A DNA stretch of 64,000 nt from positions 124,001 through 188,000 of the forward strand of contig JAGSHN010000025.1 in NCBI GenBank assembly GCA_029855935.1, in the 5' to 3' direction. Made by a program: the position numbers and the translations under genes. This DNA comes from Candidatus Thorarchaeota archaeon (lineage in GTDB: Archaea; Asgardarchaeota; Thorarchaeia; Thorarchaeales; Thorarchaeaceae). Position 1 is the first letter of the stretch. Every line of letters starts with the position of its first letter. The notes under the pieces are model-generated. The model searched no databases. It saw only the letters and a list, made by a program, of their open reading frames with translations, and was not told the origin of the DNA. Shown piece after piece: positions 17,902 through 28,434 of this stretch.

Positions 17902-19287
17902 TCACACCATCTTGCGGGGGTCGAGCAGCTCGTCCAGACCCTCCACCTCAAGGCCCATTTCTTCTACGACCTTGCGTACGCTGTGGCCCGACCTCAGAGC
18001 CTCCTGTGCGATCTCCGCCGCCTTGTCGTATCCGATGACCGGTGCAAGACGGGTCACAATCATCAAGTCTTGATCGAGCGTCTGCTCGATTCGTTCGGTG
18101 TTTGGCTTAAGGCCATTGAGGCACCTCTCAGCAAAGGACACCATGGCATTGCTCAGGATGTGAAGGGACTCGATGATCGCAGTGATGATGAGGGGCTTGG
18201 CCACGTTGAGATCGAGATTACTGAGGACGCCCTCACCAAGGGAGATACAGAGGTCGTTCGCCATCACCCTCAGACACACCTGCGCCAACATCTCGGCCTG
18301 AGTTGGGTTGACCTTTCCAGGCATGATTGACGAGCCGGGCTCATTCTCTGGCAGAACCAGCTCCGCCAGACCAGCTCGTGGCCCCGAGGCCATCAACCGG
18401 ATGTCATTGGCCATCTTCAGCAGGGCAAGGGCGAGTGACCGCAGAGCGCCGCCCAGCCGGGCAAAGACGTTATGCGAGGCGATGGCCTCGGCCCTCAGGC
18501 CAGACGCGCGAAGAGGCAGTCCGGTCTCCTTCTCAAGATGACGCACGACAGTCTCGCCGAAGTCCTCTGGCGCATTCAATCCCGTGCCAAGGGCGGTCCC
18601 GCCAATCGGTAGAACAGACAGGTCGTCCCGCACGTGCTGAATGCCTGCTAGAGCGGAGAGCACATGATGGTGGTACACTCTGAACTCCATAGCCAGTGGT
18701 ATCGGCACGGCGTCCTGAAGATGGGTACGCCCCACCTTCACGATCCCCTGGAACTCCTCAATTTTCTTCTCAAGCACATGTATGAGATGTTCAGCCCCCG
18801 GGATGAGGTCGTCCGACAACATCTCAAGAGCACAGAGATGCATGGCAGTCGGTATCACATCATTCGACGACTGGCTCATATTCACGTGATCATTGGGGTG
18901 GACTGGCGACTTGGTTCCAAGAGGCTGCCCAAGTATCTCGTTTGCCCGGTTTGCCACGACCTCATTCATATTCATGTTTGTCTGAGTCCCAGAGCCGCTC
19001 TGATAGATGTCCACCGGGAACTGACTGAGGAGTTTCCTCTCCTCGATTATCTCGTCCAGTGCCTCAAGAATCGCCTGACCGAGCTCAGGATCCAATCTAC
19101 CCAGCTCCATATTGGCCAGCGCGCACGCCCTCTTGACGCGGGCGAGGGCAATGATGAATCTCTCAGGCAGCCCCTTGCCGCTTATGTCAAAGTTCTGCCG
19201 CGCACGCTCCGTGACAGCCCCCCAGTATGCGTGAGCGGGGACCCTCACCGGTCCAAGAGAGTCCCTCTCCTCGCGTTCCCGTCTCAT
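17902..19287 (-). CDS. fumC: fumarate hydratase, class II
   Basis: The 461-aa product has the class II fumarase/aspartase blocks in order: SGSGTQTNMNMNEVVANRA, SPVHPNDHVNMSQSSND, VGRTHLQDAVPIPLAMEF, and the mobile loop SSIMPGKVNPTQAEM with the catalytic Ser. Fumarase (not aspartase or argininosuccinate lyase) is favoured by the HPNDHVN B-site and by the neighbouring sdhAB. It adds water to fumarate to give malate. Class II is the oxygen-stable, cluster-free form. The gene starts 25 nt after korB. Confidence 0.93.
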   Translation of the reverse strand: MRREREERDSLGPVRVPAHAYWGAVTERARQNFDISGKGLPERFIIALARVKRACALANMELGRLDPELGQAILEALDEIIEERKLLSQFPVDIYQSGSGTQTNMNMNEVVANRANEILGQPLGTKSPVHPNDHVNMSQSSNDVIPTAMHLCALEMLSDDLIPGAEHLIHVLEKKIEEFQGIVKVGRTHLQDAVPIPLAMEFRVYHHHVLSALAGIQHVRDDLSVLPIGGTALGTGLNAPEDFGETVVRHLEKETGLPLRASGLRAEAIASHNVFARLGGALRSLALALLKMANDIRLMASGPRAGLAELVLPENEPGSSIMPGKVNPTQAEMLAQVCLRVMANDLCISLGEGVLSNLDLNVAKPLIITAIIESLHILSNAMVSFAERCLNGLKPNTERIEQTLDQDLMIVTRLAPVIGYDKAAEIAQEALRSGHSVRKVVEEMGLEVEGLDELLDPRKMV

Positions 19288-19312
19288 TGTGAGTCCCCCG
19301 GTCAGCTGACCA

Positions 19313-20179
19313 TCACACTCGCAGACGGTCGATGATCTCCTCCAGCAATTTCAGGTCGGTCGCGTGGTCGCGAAGGCGCCCCTCGGGGACGGAGAGCCCC
19401 TCGATGAGCAGTGGCCCCTCTCCACGGTAGAAGACCCCCACTGGAATACGTTCGCTGCTATCCATTGCACGCTGTAGCGCAGCAATGCGGTCGCTGGGAT
19501 CATGACCATCCTCTTCTAGCCGATAGATGCGTTCGTTGTAGTAGCGCCACGTGAGCTTTCGGTTCCACGTGACGCACGGCTGGATGATGTCCAGCACGGC
19601 AAAGCCGCGATGCGTGATGGCCTCCTTCATCAGCCCGACCAGTGACTTCTGATCTCCGGCGTAGCCTCGCGCAACAAAGGTGGCACCTGCAACTATCGCG
19701 TGAGCGACACCGTTCACCGGGTCCATAGGCGCGCCCGGTGGCGGCGGCGAGGTCTTTGAGACGTATCCGCGCGGCGATGAGGGCGAGTACTGGCCCTTTG
19801 TCAGAGCGTTGACGCCGTTGTTGTGAACGAACACCGCAATATCGACATTCCTCCGGGCTGCGTGAATGAAATGGCCCAGACCCTCGGCGTAGCAGTCGCC
19901 GTCACCAGTATGTACTATGATACGCAGGTCCCGGTTGGCCATCCGCAGACCAGTCGCTACCGGGATTGGCCGACCGTGAAGAGTGTGGAAGGAGTTCAGG
20001 TTGATGTAGTGCGGGGTCTTGCCTGAACATCCGATGCCCGAAACGAGGACGTAGTCATGACGCGGGATGTCCAGCTCCATCACAGCCTTCTTCAGTGCTG
20101 CGAGTATGCCGAAGTTTCCGCACCCTGTACACCACGTGATCTTCTGCGGCGGTGCGAGCTCTTCTGCTGTGATTGTCAC
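19313..20179 (-). CDS. korB: 2-oxoacid:ferredoxin oxidoreductase beta subunit
   Basis: The start is the GTG at 20179, which overlaps the korA stop as GTGA and has a strong GGGAGGTGAT 5 nt upstream; a longer frame from 20212 lacks such support. Product about 288 aa. It binds thiamine diphosphate: TWCTGCGNFGILAALKKA and the GDGDCYAEGLGHFIHAARR...NNGV region are the ThDP/Mg site, and Cys residues near the start and in SGIGCSG are cluster ligands typical of these enzymes. With korA it oxidises a 2-oxoacid, probably 2-oxoglutarate from context, to the acyl-CoA and reduces ferredoxin. Confidence 0.92.
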   Translation of the reverse strand: MTITAEELAPPQKITWCTGCGNFGILAALKKAVMELDIPRHDYVLVSGIGCSGKTPHYINLNSFHTLHGRPIPVATGLRMANRDLRIIVHTGDGDCYAEGLGHFIHAARRNVDIAVFVHNNGVNALTKGQYSPSSPRGYVSKTSPPPPGAPMDPVNGVAHAIVAGATFVARGYAGDQKSLVGLMKEAITHRGFAVLDIIQPCVTWNRKLTWRYYNERIYRLEEDGHDPSDRIAALQRAMDSSERIPVGVFYRGEGPLLIEGLSVPEGRLRDHATDLKLLEEIIDRLRV

Positions 20180-21891
20180 GCGATCACCTCCCTGACCCGG
20201 TCCATCACCCATCGAGGCGTCATGGGTCGCCCATCGAACTTGTTGATGTGGCCGTCAAAAGTATGACCTGTCTCCATCGTGACGAGATGGGCGAACTGAG
20301 ATGTTGCGTTCTGTTCGACCGAGACGACACGCTCGGACGACGCAAACATCTCTTCAAGACGACCCGTCCGCAATGGGTAGATGTCCGTGAAGTGAAGATG
20401 GGCGATGGTACGGTCCTCCTTCTCATTGAGTATGGTGACCGCCTCCCGGATGGCGCCCCAGGTCGTGCCCCAAGATACTATCGTCAGCTCAGGATTGTCC
20501 GGTCCGTAGAGGTCAGGCTCGCGAAGCGACTCCCGGATGGCAGGTATCTTCTTTATGAACTTCTCGACCATTGCATCTCTAAGGCTGGGGTCCTCCGTTA
20601 TGTGACCGTTCTCGAGATGTGCATTGCCTGAGGAGACTACCACCACTCCCGGGTCACCCGGGAAGGCACGTGGAGAGATGCCGTCCTCAGTCAGCAGGTA
20701 CCTCTGGTACTGGTCTTGAGAGCCATCATAGAGCTTCCCCCGGTCGATCGTGACGCCTGGGACATCGAGCCCCTCGATGTTCATAGCCGAGTCGGCCAAG
20801 TACTGATCGCCCAGCACAATGGCGGGGACCTGAAACCGGTCAGCCAGATTGAAGGCCCTCACTACCGCCTCGAAGGCGTCCACAGGATCCCTCGGTGCAA
20901 ATACCACTCTCGGAAACTCTCCCTGACTGGCAAACAGAGTGAACAGAAGATCAGACTGCTCGGTGCGTGTGGGCAGCCCCGTACTGGGGCCGGGTCTCTG
21001 AGCATTGTAGATCACCACAGGCGTCTCGGTCATACCTGCTAGGCCGAGAGCCTCGACCATGAGCGAGAACCCCCCGCCCGATGTTGAGACAAAGGAGCGT
21101 ACGCCGCCGTACGATGCGCCAATTGCCATAGCCAGCGCAGCTATCTCATCCTCCGTCTGCAGTACGCCAATGCCGAGTTCGCGCGCGTGACTCACTATCT
21201 CCACAAAGGCACCAGTCGAGGGGCTCATGGGATAGGCGGCCACCCACTTGGCATTCGCAGCCATCGCACCGAAGGCCACAGCCTGATTTCCAGTGACGAC
21301 TAGGCGTGCGGTGGCCTTCCCGGGCCTCAGGTCACGGAGGAGAGTTCGACAGCTCCCCGTAAATCGTTCTGCCGTGAAGTCGTAGAGAGCCTGCGCCACC
21401 CGGATGTTTCTCTCGACGACATCCGAGCCCTTCGCACTGAAGATGTCACTCAGGACCTCCTTCGCAAGATCAAAGGGAAAGCCGACAACTGACAGCAGAG
21501 CGCCAAGGGCCGCTGCATTTGTCATCCGTGTCGAACCGCCCACAGACTTTGCAGTCTTGGACAGAGGAGCTGGAAAGTGACACTGCTCTGAGGGCTCGAA
21601 GTCGAGCCGATCGTCGTAGATGATCACCCCGTCTGCGACAAGCTGGTCCCTCTTTCCGGTTATGGCATCCTTCGAGAGCGCAACGATGACGTGAATATCA
21701 TCCACCGGGCAGTGAACAGGCCTGTCAGAGACCCGTATCTGGGTGAAGTTATAGCCGCCACGTATCCGTGACTCGAAGTCCTTCACCGTGAAGGTGTACA
21801 GCCCATTCCGGACGAACACCTTGGTGAGAAGATCGCCGATGGTGTCAATGCCCTGTCCGGCCATGCCACCAATGTTGAACGTGATATCCAT
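20176..21891 (-). CDS. korA: 2-oxoacid:ferredoxin oxidoreductase, fused gamma-alpha subunit
   Basis: 571 aa. Residues 1-190 are the gamma domain (FNIGGMAGQGIDTIGDLLT, SRIRGGYNFTQIRVSD); residues about 200-570 are the alpha (pyrimidine-binding) part (GNQAVAFGAMAANAKWVAAY, then MSPSTGAFVEI, ASYGGVRSFVSTSGGGFSLM and QRPGPSTGLPTRTEQSDL). This gamma-alpha fusion with a separate beta subunit is the usual form of archaeal 2-oxoglutarate- or 2-oxoacid-specific enzymes. It heads the korAB-fumC-sdhAB series. A TATA-like element (GGCAATAACC on the minus strand, near 21942) lies about 50 nt upstream. Confidence 0.92.
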   Translation of the reverse strand: MDITFNIGGMAGQGIDTIGDLLTKVFVRNGLYTFTVKDFESRIRGGYNFTQIRVSDRPVHCPVDDIHVIVALSKDAITGKRDQLVADGVIIYDDRLDFEPSEQCHFPAPLSKTAKSVGGSTRMTNAAALGALLSVVGFPFDLAKEVLSDIFSAKGSDVVERNIRVAQALYDFTAERFTGSCRTLLRDLRPGKATARLVVTGNQAVAFGAMAANAKWVAAYPMSPSTGAFVEIVSHARELGIGVLQTEDEIAALAMAIGASYGGVRSFVSTSGGGFSLMVEALGLAGMTETPVVIYNAQRPGPSTGLPTRTEQSDLLFTLFASQGEFPRVVFAPRDPVDAFEAVVRAFNLADRFQVPAIVLGDQYLADSAMNIEGLDVPGVTIDRGKLYDGSQDQYQRYLLTEDGISPRAFPGDPGVVVVSSGNAHLENGHITEDPSLRDAMVEKFIKKIPAIRESLREPDLYGPDNPELTIVSWGTTWGAIREAVTILNEKEDRTIAHLHFTDIYPLRTGRLEEMFASSERVVSVEQNATSQFAHLVTMETGHTFDGHINKFDGRPMTPRWVMDRVREVIA

Positions 21892-22128
21892 TCATCCTCA
21901 CCAGTCCATCTCAGATGAGGGTCACATAGGGGGCGTTGGTTATTGCCCTTTTGGTAGCGACCAATTGCGAAGGCCAACACTGAGAGGAACACATGGATAT
22001 GGGGGCAGCGAGTCCTGGTCTGTCCGAACAAGTTTCGGTTCTGCGACGGCCGTCATCCTATGACTCGAAAGGTCTGCCGAGCCCCGCAACCAAAAGGTAA
22101 TATCGTTCAGACACACCCATCATCTGGA

Positions 22129-24474
22129 ATGACCGAGCGCACGGAACGTCTCAAGAGGCATGTCTTGGACGCACAACCGACAATATCTGCGGAGCGGGCG
22201 AGGCTCTTCACAGAATATCTGAGAGAACATGAGGACCAGCCCACTGTCCTCCGACTTGCCGGAGCCTTTGCCCACGTACTTCGAAACATGACGGTCCGGA
22301 TTGAGCCGGGCGAGATCATAGTGGGCAATATGGGCCCAACTCCTCGTTCCTGCTAGGTCTTCCCAGAATACAGCTGGACGTGGATTGAGAGCGAGCTGGA
22401 CCGCTTTGAGAAACGTCGTACCGAGAGGTTCGCAATATCGGAGGAGGACAAAGAAGCTCTGAGAGAGATGTTCCGGTACTGGAGAGGCAGGAGCATCGCA
22501 GAGATCGCGCAAGAGAAGATGCCTCCCGAGTCGATAGCTGCGTCAAAGACGGGTCTGTTCACCATCGGTGCGCCTGGGACAGGAATAGGTCACGTAATCG
22601 TGAACTACAAACGAGTCCTCCAGAGAGGTCTTGAGGCGATCATAGAAGACATCAGAGCCATCAAGGAGTCGGCGGTGGACGACCACAAGAGGATGGTCTA
22701 CGAGGCGATGGAGATAGAGCTCCGCGCCGCAATTGAGTACGCTGAGAGATTCGCCGACCTCGCTGAGCGAATGACTGGTGGGGAAGAAGGCGCACAGAGA
22801 AGAGAGGAACTCCTCTAGATAGCACGCGTATGCAGACACGTCCCAAGACGTCCTGCACGAACCTTCCACGAGGCTTTGCAGTCATTCTGGTTCATTCACT
22901 TGCTCGTGCAGACAGAGTCGAATGGCCACTCCATCTCCACGGGCCGATTCGACCAATACATGTACCCGTTCTTTCAAGAGGATGTGAACAGTGAGATGCT
23001 CACTAGGGAGGAGGCCATCGAGCTCCTTGAGTGCCTGTGGATAAAGTTCACCTCTCTGATCAAGCTCCGTGACGAGTACTACAGCACAGCCTTTGCTGGC
23101 CATCCGATGTTTCAGAACTTGACAATTGGCGGGGTCGACGCTGACGGAAATGACGCCTGCAACGAACTCACGGAACTCATTCTGGTAGCCACTGGGAATA
23201 TCAAGGTCACCCAACCCACTGTGTCATTCAGATGGCATAGAGGCACCCCTGAGAAGATGAAGCGACTTGTGGTCGATGTCATCTCAAAGGGCCTTGGCAT
23301 GCCCGGCCTCTTCAACGATGAGGTCATAATCCCGATGATGCTGAGGAAGGGGACCGACCCCGAAGAGGCCTGGAACTATGCGATACTGGGTTGCGTGGAG
23401 CCGATCATTGCTGGCAAGACCGATGCGCGCCCGGACATCGGCTACATCAACATCCCCAAGATCCTTGAGATCACACTGAACAATGGTCACGACCCAAAGA
23501 CAGGCAGGCTGGTCGGTGTCGAGACAGGTGACCCGAGAGAGTGGACCTCGTTCGAACAGCTATGGGACGCCTTCGTCCGGCAGATGGACCACGCTGTCGA
23601 GCTCCTGACACGCGCTGACAGAGTCGCCGCAGGACTTCACGCGGAGCTGAAGCCGACACCCTTCAGCTCAGCACTGATTGATGGATGCATTGAGTCAGGT
23701 AAGACGATGCAGGAGGGTGGTGCAGTCTACAACTCAGGAGGAATAATGGGCGTCGGAATCGGCATCGCAACAGACTCACTCGAGATGGTCAGGAAGCATG
23801 TCTTTGAGAACCGTGATGTGAGTATGGACACGCTTCTTGATGCACTGTCAAAGGACTACGAGGGTTATGAAGAACTGCAGGCGAGACTCCAGTCGGATCC
23901 CTCCAAATACGGCAATGACATAGAGCGGGTTGATTTCCTCGCTTGAGATGTGGGCAGGGCATTCTGTGAGGCTGTCCAGAGCCGGGAGACTACGCGCGGC
24001 GGACCGTATCACGGTGCGCTATTCTCAGTGTCCACGTACATCCCGCAGGGAGAGGTGGTCGGTGCGACGCCTGATGGACGACTCACCGGCTATATGCTGT
24101 CAGACGGTGTGTCGCCAACACAGAATCGCGACACTCACGGCCCGACAGCCGCTACGAGATCAGTGGCACGTCTTGACCACGGACTGTACTTCGATGGCAC
24201 ACTGTACAACATGAAATTCACACCTGATATGTTCTCGACTCCAGCCAAGAGAGAGAAGTTCATCGGCCTGATAGATGGCTACTTCAGACTCGGTGGGCTA
24301 CACGTCCAGTTCAACGTGGTCTCAAGAGAGGTACTTGAGGATGCGAAGGTACATCCGGAGAGCCACCGTGATCTCATAGTCCGTGTTGCTGGCTACAGTG
24401 CATACTTCATCGAACTCGACCCGTTCGTACAGGACAGGATCATCGCCCGGACGGAGTTCTCCTCCGCTAGATGA
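22129..24474 (+). pseudogene. glycyl radical enzyme (PFL/dehydratase type) with three in-frame stops
   Basis: The whole 2.35 kb reads in one frame as a full-length (about 780 aa) glycyl radical enzyme. The start MTERTERLKRHVLDAQPTIS is typical, the active-site cysteine lies in AILGCVEPIIAG, and the radical glycine lies in VRVAGYSAYFIELDPFVQDR near the C-terminus. The frame is cut by TAG at 22354-22356 (before VFPEYSWTW), TAG at 22816-22818 (before IARVCRHVP) and TGA at 23944-23946 (before DVGRAFCEAV). There are no frameshifts. The stops sit where relatives usually have Gln, Glu and Lys/Arg, each one base from a sense codon. GCVEP suggests the dehydratase/lyase subgroup (glycerol, propanediol, hydroxyproline or choline type) rather than true PFL. 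No radical-SAM activase gene lies in the window. Most likely a young pseudogene. Confidence 0.85.
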
Positions 24475-24550
24475 GAGAGACCAGCTCGACCTCTCCGTCC
24501 CGGGAGCGGACGCGCTACCCTATGCGAACTGCGTTACCTCTGCCCCAATG

Positions 24551-24558
24551 TTTTTAAG
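24551..24558 (+). promoter_or_regulatory. TATA box of the thermosome gene
   Basis: TTTTTAAG is centred 25-26 nt before an ATG at 24580 and about 109 nt before the thermosome start, so the transcript should carry an 80-nt leader beginning close to that ATG. The leader also contains an inverted TGGAAC...GTTCCA repeat around 24600-24635. Confidence 0.55.
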
Positions 24559-24662
24559 CACTTCAGAGGCGAGAAGTGCATGTACAGTTTTGTTGTAGAC
24601 GACTGGAACTATGCCAATGTGAGAAGGCAGGTTCCAGAACAAGACTCAGATGGTGATAGAAA

Positions 24663-26321
<1,659 letters not shown>

Positions 26322-26360
26322 TAGGCCTAGTGCCCGAAACGCACAGTCGCACAGAATAGA

Positions 26361-26393
26361 GGGAGCCAATCGGCTCCTCCTAGTTCCTTTTTT
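26361..26393 (+). terminator. hairpin plus T-run terminator after the thermosome
   Basis: GGAGCC (26362-26367) pairs with GGCTCC (26372-26377) across a 4-nt AATC loop, and six Ts follow at 26388-26393. Both a hairpin and a T run are present, and the site lies 40 nt after the thermosome stop. Confidence 0.65.
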
Positions 26394-26410
26394 CCACGAG
26401 GCTGAGTACG

Positions 26411-27328
26411 TTGAGTCACAGAGTCCTAGTCTTAGGGATGAGCCCGTTCGACTCAGGCAAGACGGAGATGTCAATCCGCCTGGCCAAGTTCCTTCAACAG
26501 GAGGGCCATACGGTAGAGTATTTCAAGCCGGCCAGCGGTAGCAATTACTGGTACAAGTACGACCACATCAGGCACTGTGTCCGAACGGGTCACCTGATCT
26601 CCGTCGACGCCACACGTGCACGGAAGCAGCTGGGTTCGCATGTCTCACCGCTGATGACGAATCCTGTGCACTCGCTCTTTGTGCCGAGCAGACTGACGAG
26701 ACCGATAAGACCATATCCCAATACCTTGGGACTTGCTGGTTGGGACTCGTTCCTCGTGCTTCAGCGGTTCAGCAGACCCGCGGGAGGCGTCGTCCAGTCT
26801 ACAATGCTGGTCGCCGACGCGCTGATTGACAACTCGACTGTAATCATCCCCAGAGAAGAAGTGGATGCTCTTACGCAGTTTGCGAGAACGATATCCGTCA
26901 ACTCTCTGGAGGAGGCGCAGGCGTACGAGAGAGACCTCTACGAAGACTCTGTCACCGCATCGTTTGCAGTCGTTGAGAAACACGCCGACGTGGTCGTGAT
27001 CGAGTCGTTCAACAACTCGGCCTGGCCGTGGGACGGTCTTGATCAGGTGGATGTCGTGCTTGTCGTTGGACCGGGACAGGCCTTCACCTACGACCCGTGG
27101 AAGTTCCGGCGTGCTGTCGAGTTCACCAGACGTGGAAAGGAACCTATAGGGCAGGTCACCGTAGGTCGGGTTGTCGACCTTGTGAGTCCGCTGAGGAGGC
27201 TTGAGCTGAGGCCCGGCATCGGCCTTGGGGAGGAGGAGATTGGCATCCTAGTAGAGTGCATTGAGGAAAGAGTGATTAGCAAGAAATACGCAGAAATTGA
27301 GAGCAAGGCAGGGAGGATGACAACTTGA
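26411..27328 (+). CDS. P-loop NTPase, dethiobiotin-synthetase/MobB-like, function unknown
   Basis: 305 aa with TTG start and a GAGGCTGA ribosome site. The N-terminus VLVLGMSPFDSGKTEMSIRLAKFL is a Walker A with a DSGKT core, and VEYFKPASGS resembles the KP motif of dethiobiotin-synthetase-like and cobyrinic-type P-loop enzymes. VVVIESFNNSAWPW around residues 196-210 is a plausible Walker B region, and VDVVLVVGPGQAFTYDPW follows. I cannot assign a substrate. The stop overlaps the trxB start as TTGA, so the two genes are co-translated. Confidence 0.65.
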   Translation: MSHRVLVLGMSPFDSGKTEMSIRLAKFLQQEGHTVEYFKPASGSNYWYKYDHIRHCVRTGHLISVDATRARKQLGSHVSPLMTNPVHSLFVPSRLTRPIRPYPNTLGLAGWDSFLVLQRFSRPAGGVVQSTMLVADALIDNSTVIIPREEVDALTQFARTISVNSLEEAQAYERDLYEDSVTASFAVVEKHADVVVIESFNNSAWPWDGLDQVDVVLVVGPGQAFTYDPWKFRRAVEFTRRGKEPIGQVTVGRVVDLVSPLRRLELRPGIGLGEEEIGILVECIEERVISKKYAEIESKAGRMTT

Positions 27329-28260
27329 GCAACGACGAAGAATGGGACCTGATTATCATCGGTGGCGGGCCCGGAGGAATGACAGCCGCAATCTACGGCG
27401 CGAGATACGGACTCAGGACACTGCTCCTGGAGGGAGGAGTCCTCGGAGGAGCACAGGCAACAAGTCCGGCAATTGAGAACTATCCGGGCTTTGTGTTCAT
27501 CACGGGAATGGAACTCGCTGAGAAGATGAAGCAACACGTCAAGAAGGCGGGAGCCACTATCAAGGAGATCACAGAGGTCAGCAGTGTCGAGAGAGACGAC
27601 AATACGGGTAAGTTCATTGTGACCACGAGGCGTGGTGACTACGTGGCAAGAACCATCGTGTTCGCCACAGGCGGTGGTCACCGGAAGCTGGGTGTCCCTG
27701 GAGAGGAAGAGTTCACAGGCAGAGGCGTATCATACTGCGCCACCTGCGACGGGCCGCTGTTCAGAGGAAAGACCGTCGCCATTGTGGGCGGCGGTAACAG
27801 CGCCGTGACAGAGGCGCTATACCTGGCAGAGGTCACAGGCAAGACATATCTCATTCACCGCAGGGACGAGCTGCGTGCCGAGAAAGCACTGCAGAATCAG
27901 ATTCTCAACAGCAGTGTGGAGATACTCTGGAGCACAATCCTCAAGGAGATACGTGGCGACCAGCTTGTCACAGAACTCGTTCTCGAGAATGTGAAGACTG
28001 GCGAGCAGATGACTCTGAAGGTGGACGCCGTGTTCATCTCCATAGGCGTCGAGCCCAAGAGTGAGCTGGCAAAGGAGCTCGGTGTGGAGACAAACGAATA
28101 CGGAGAGATACTCGTCGACAAGCAGCAGAGGACCAACATCCCAGGCGTCTTTGCAGCCGGAGACGTGACAGACGCTATGAAGCAGATTGTTGTCGCGGCT
28201 GCGGGCGGAGCGGTGGCAGCGGATTCCGCACACAAGTACATCATGCAGATGGAATCATAG
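27325..28260 (+). CDS. trxB: thioredoxin reductase
   Basis: 311 aa from a TTG overlapping the previous stop. FAD motif IIIGGGPGGMTAAIYGARYG at the N-terminus, redox pair CATC in VSYCATCDGPLF, NADPH-site VAIVGGGNSAVTEALYLAE, and the C-terminal FAD block GVFAAGDVTDAMKQIVVAAA. This is the low-molecular-weight thioredoxin reductase family; it passes electrons to thioredoxin or glutaredoxin-like proteins. The residues after the GGGNSA motif include HRRDELRAEK, the pattern of NADPH-binding members. Confidence 0.93.
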   Translation: MSNDEEWDLIIIGGGPGGMTAAIYGARYGLRTLLLEGGVLGGAQATSPAIENYPGFVFITGMELAEKMKQHVKKAGATIKEITEVSSVERDDNTGKFIVTTRRGDYVARTIVFATGGGHRKLGVPGEEEFTGRGVSYCATCDGPLFRGKTVAIVGGGNSAVTEALYLAEVTGKTYLIHRRDELRAEKALQNQILNSSVEILWSTILKEIRGDQLVTELVLENVKTGEQMTLKVDAVFISIGVEPKSELAKELGVETNEYGEILVDKQQRTNIPGVFAAGDVTDAMKQIVVAAAGGAVAADSAHKYIMQMES

Positions 28261-28274
28261 GCCTGACAATTGCA

Positions 28275-28307
28275 GGAGGGGGTGGAGCTGACCCTCATGC
28301 CCCCTCC
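28275..28307 (+). terminator. GC-rich hairpin after trxB
   Basis: GGAGGGGG (28275-28282) and CCCCCTCC (28300-28307) form a perfect 8-bp stem with a 17-nt loop, 15 nt after the trxB stop. No T run follows directly, so termination is likely but not certain. Confidence 0.45.
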
Positions 28308-28434
28308 CACCTGTTGTCTTGATGATGTTCGACACAGCACCCACGGTCTCTACTTCTTGGGAAACGTTAATAACTGCCCCATTGTCCGAGGCTGAATGCG
28401 CTGAGCATACTTCCTCAGCGACAGCTTGGATGAG

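Noticed and set aside
22354-23946. Pyrrolysine or selenocysteine recoding of the glycyl radical enzyme
   Set aside because: Stops are of two types (TAG, TAG, TGA), lie at ordinary positions rather than catalytic ones, and no hairpin typical of a recoding element stands out next to the TGA. Decay is simpler, so I list recoding only as a test.
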